Positions 5,069 to 6,046 of a DNA stretch of 6,046 nt are shown in pieces. The position numbers were made by a program, and so were the translations under genes. This DNA comes from Deltaproteobacteria bacterium (GTDB lineage: Bacteria > Desulfobacterota > Desulfobacteria > Desulfobacterales > ETH-SRB1), in the NCBI GenBank assembly GCA_003647525.1, contig QMMZ01000142.1, forward strand, positions 1 through 6,046, given 5' to 3'. The notes under the pieces are model-generated. The model saw only the letters and a program-made list of their open reading frames with translations. It made no database searches and was not told the origin of the DNA. Numbering within the stretch: the stretch's first letter is position 1; every line of letters starts with the position of its first letter.

Positions 5069-6046
5069 ATGGAAATAGTAATTGTCGGTCTTGGAGCAGG
5101 CGGGCTCTATTCTTCAAAGAGTGCTTTGAGTTATAATCGCAAGTGCCATGTAATCATTATTGAGAAGAGAAATTTTGATCAGTTTTCTCCCTGCGGTCTT
5201 CCCTTTGTTATTGAAGGCCTTGTTAAAGATTTTACCGAGCTGAAATATAATGTGCCTGAACTAAAAAACAGGTTGAGCAAGCTCCTTTTTCACGAAGTTG
5301 TTTCCGTTGATGCAGAAAGAAAAACAGTAAAAGTACTTGATCTTGCGACTTCACAGGAGAAAGAGATCAAGTATGATTCTCTGATACTTGCAACAGGCGC
5401 ATCGCCTATTATCCTTGGAGTTCCCGGTGCAAAAGAGCTTACGGGCAGAGGAGTTCATTTTGTATCTGATATTGATAACAGTGAAGCTCTTCTTCAGGCT
5501 GCCAAATCTTCCAGTAAAAAGAAAGCGGTTGTCGTTGGCGGAGGCTCTATCGGCCTGGAGATTGCGGTAGGGCTGAAGAAACTGGGACTTGATGTGGTAA
5601 TAACAAAGAAAACCCCTCCTCCTTTCCCGCGAAACCTGGAGCCCTCAATGGGAAGTATTATAATTGAACATCTTGAACGTCTTGGAATTAGAGTTCTTTT
5701 TGGTAAAGGAATAGACCGCATAAATGGAAAACATAAAGTTGAGTCTGTTGAAATTGCCGCTGAAAATATTGACTGCGACATTGTTGTTACGGCTGTGGGC
5801 ATGAAGGCTAATACAAGGATTGCTGAATTGGCGGGCGCGAGAACGGAAAGAAAATCAGTTGTTGTAAACAACAGGATGGAAACATCTGTAAAAGATGTGT
5901 ATGCAGTTGGCGATCTTGTGCAGACTTATTCTAGGATAGATGGGACGCCAGTCATTATGCAGCTTGCAACCTCTGCTTACCGGCAGGGGATGGCGGCTGG
6001 AATAAATGCAGCAGGAGGCAACAGCTCTTATCCAGGCGCTTTGAAC
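5069..6046 (+). CDS. FAD-dependent NAD(P) oxidoreductase, CoA-disulfide reductase / NADH oxidase-like, 3' end outside window
   Basis: The frame is open for 326 codons to the window edge. It shows the two-dinucleotide fold of pyridine nucleotide-disulfide oxidoreductases: FAD motif GLGAGG (7-12) with acidic E32 ending the next strand; SPCGLPF with C42 at the position of the single redox cysteine of CoA-disulfide reductases and NADH oxidases; LATGASP (107-113); NAD(P) motif GGGSIG (157-162); and the second FAD motif YAVGD (278-282). C42 is not followed by the CxxxxC partner of dihydrolipoamide dehydrogenase, so this is not the L-protein. The strand after the NAD(P) motif ends in T-K-K (179-181) with no acidic residue, which may favour NADPH. 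The C-terminal dimerisation domain lies beyond the window; family members are usually around 450 residues. Start: ATG 5069, with AGGA seven bases upstream, four bases after gcvPB. Placement in the gcv operon suggests an electron-transfer role with the glycine cleavage or synthase system; substrate unknown. Confidence 0.9.
   Translation, partial: MEIVIVGLGAGGLYSSKSALSYNRKCHVIIIEKRNFDQFSPCGLPFVIEGLVKDFTELKYNVPELKNRLSKLLFHEVVSVDAERKTVKVLDLATSQEKEIKYDSLILATGASPIILGVPGAKELTGRGVHFVSDIDNSEALLQAAKSSSKKKAVVVGGGSIGLEIAVGLKKLGLDVVITKKTPPPFPRNLEPSMGSIIIEHLERLGIRVLFGKGIDRINGKHKVESVEIAAENIDCDIVVTAVGMKANTRIAELAGARTERKSVVVNNRMETSVKDVYAVGDLVQTYSRIDGTPVIMQLATSAYRQGMAAGINAAGGNSSYPGALN

Noticed and set aside
5388..5570. 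60-codon plus-strand open frame inside the oxidoreductase gene
   Set aside because: It is an out-of-frame reading of the intact oxidoreductase frame.
5494..5871. 125-codon minus-strand open frame
   Set aside because: It is antisense to the oxidoreductase's NAD(P)-binding domain and its translation is low-complexity with no recognisable motif.
5069..6046. Assignment of the fourth operon gene as dihydrolipoamide dehydrogenase (L-protein)
   Set aside because: The N-terminal region has cysteines only at residues 26 and 42 and lacks the CxxxxC redox pair required for lipoamide oxidation.

Overview
The window looks like bacterial DNA of moderate GC content, most likely from an anaerobe of the Desulfobacterota (former Deltaproteobacteria) type. 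This is an inference from protein style and gene order: a split P-protein glycine cleavage operon that runs straight into a single-cysteine FAD/NAD(P) oxidoreductase, next to a short DksA/TraR-like zinc-finger protein. No rRNA, tRNA, CRISPR array or transposase was seen.

Left part (1-1614): three small genes, each with a single-base reading-frame break. On the minus strand, 443 to 1 is the start of a protein-L-isoaspartate O-methyltransferase (pcm-like) that leaves the window at the left edge; its frame breaks near 195-216. On the plus strand, about 593-1023 is a winged-helix DNA-binding protein of the COG4190 / HVO_A0114 type (antitoxin-like), broken at about 854-856 directly after a T TTA AAA heptamer. 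At 1260-1614 is a short DksA/TraR-type C4 zinc-finger protein, broken at about 1560. In each case the missing half of the domain continues in another frame with the expected spacing, so the reconstructions are firm. Whether they are real gene decay, recoding or sequence errors cannot be decided from the window. Between them lie an orphan 38-codon stretch without a start codon and two inverted repeats.

Right part (1874-6046): an intact, tightly packed operon, gcvH - gcvPA - gcvPB - FAD/NAD(P) oxidoreductase. gcvH and gcvPA abut, gcvPA and gcvPB overlap by four bases (ATGA), and the oxidoreductase starts four bases after gcvPB. GcvPA and GcvPB form the PLP-dependent glycine decarboxylase, which passes the aminomethyl group to the lipoyl arm of GcvH. 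The T-protein (gcvT) and the L-protein (lpd) are not in the window. The fourth gene is not an L-protein, because it lacks the CxxxxC redox disulfide. It resembles the CoA-disulfide reductase / NADH oxidase group, and its link to glycine metabolism is the most interesting functional question here. The 259-base leader before gcvH is AT-rich, has one weak terminator-like hairpin and shows no recognisable glycine riboswitch.
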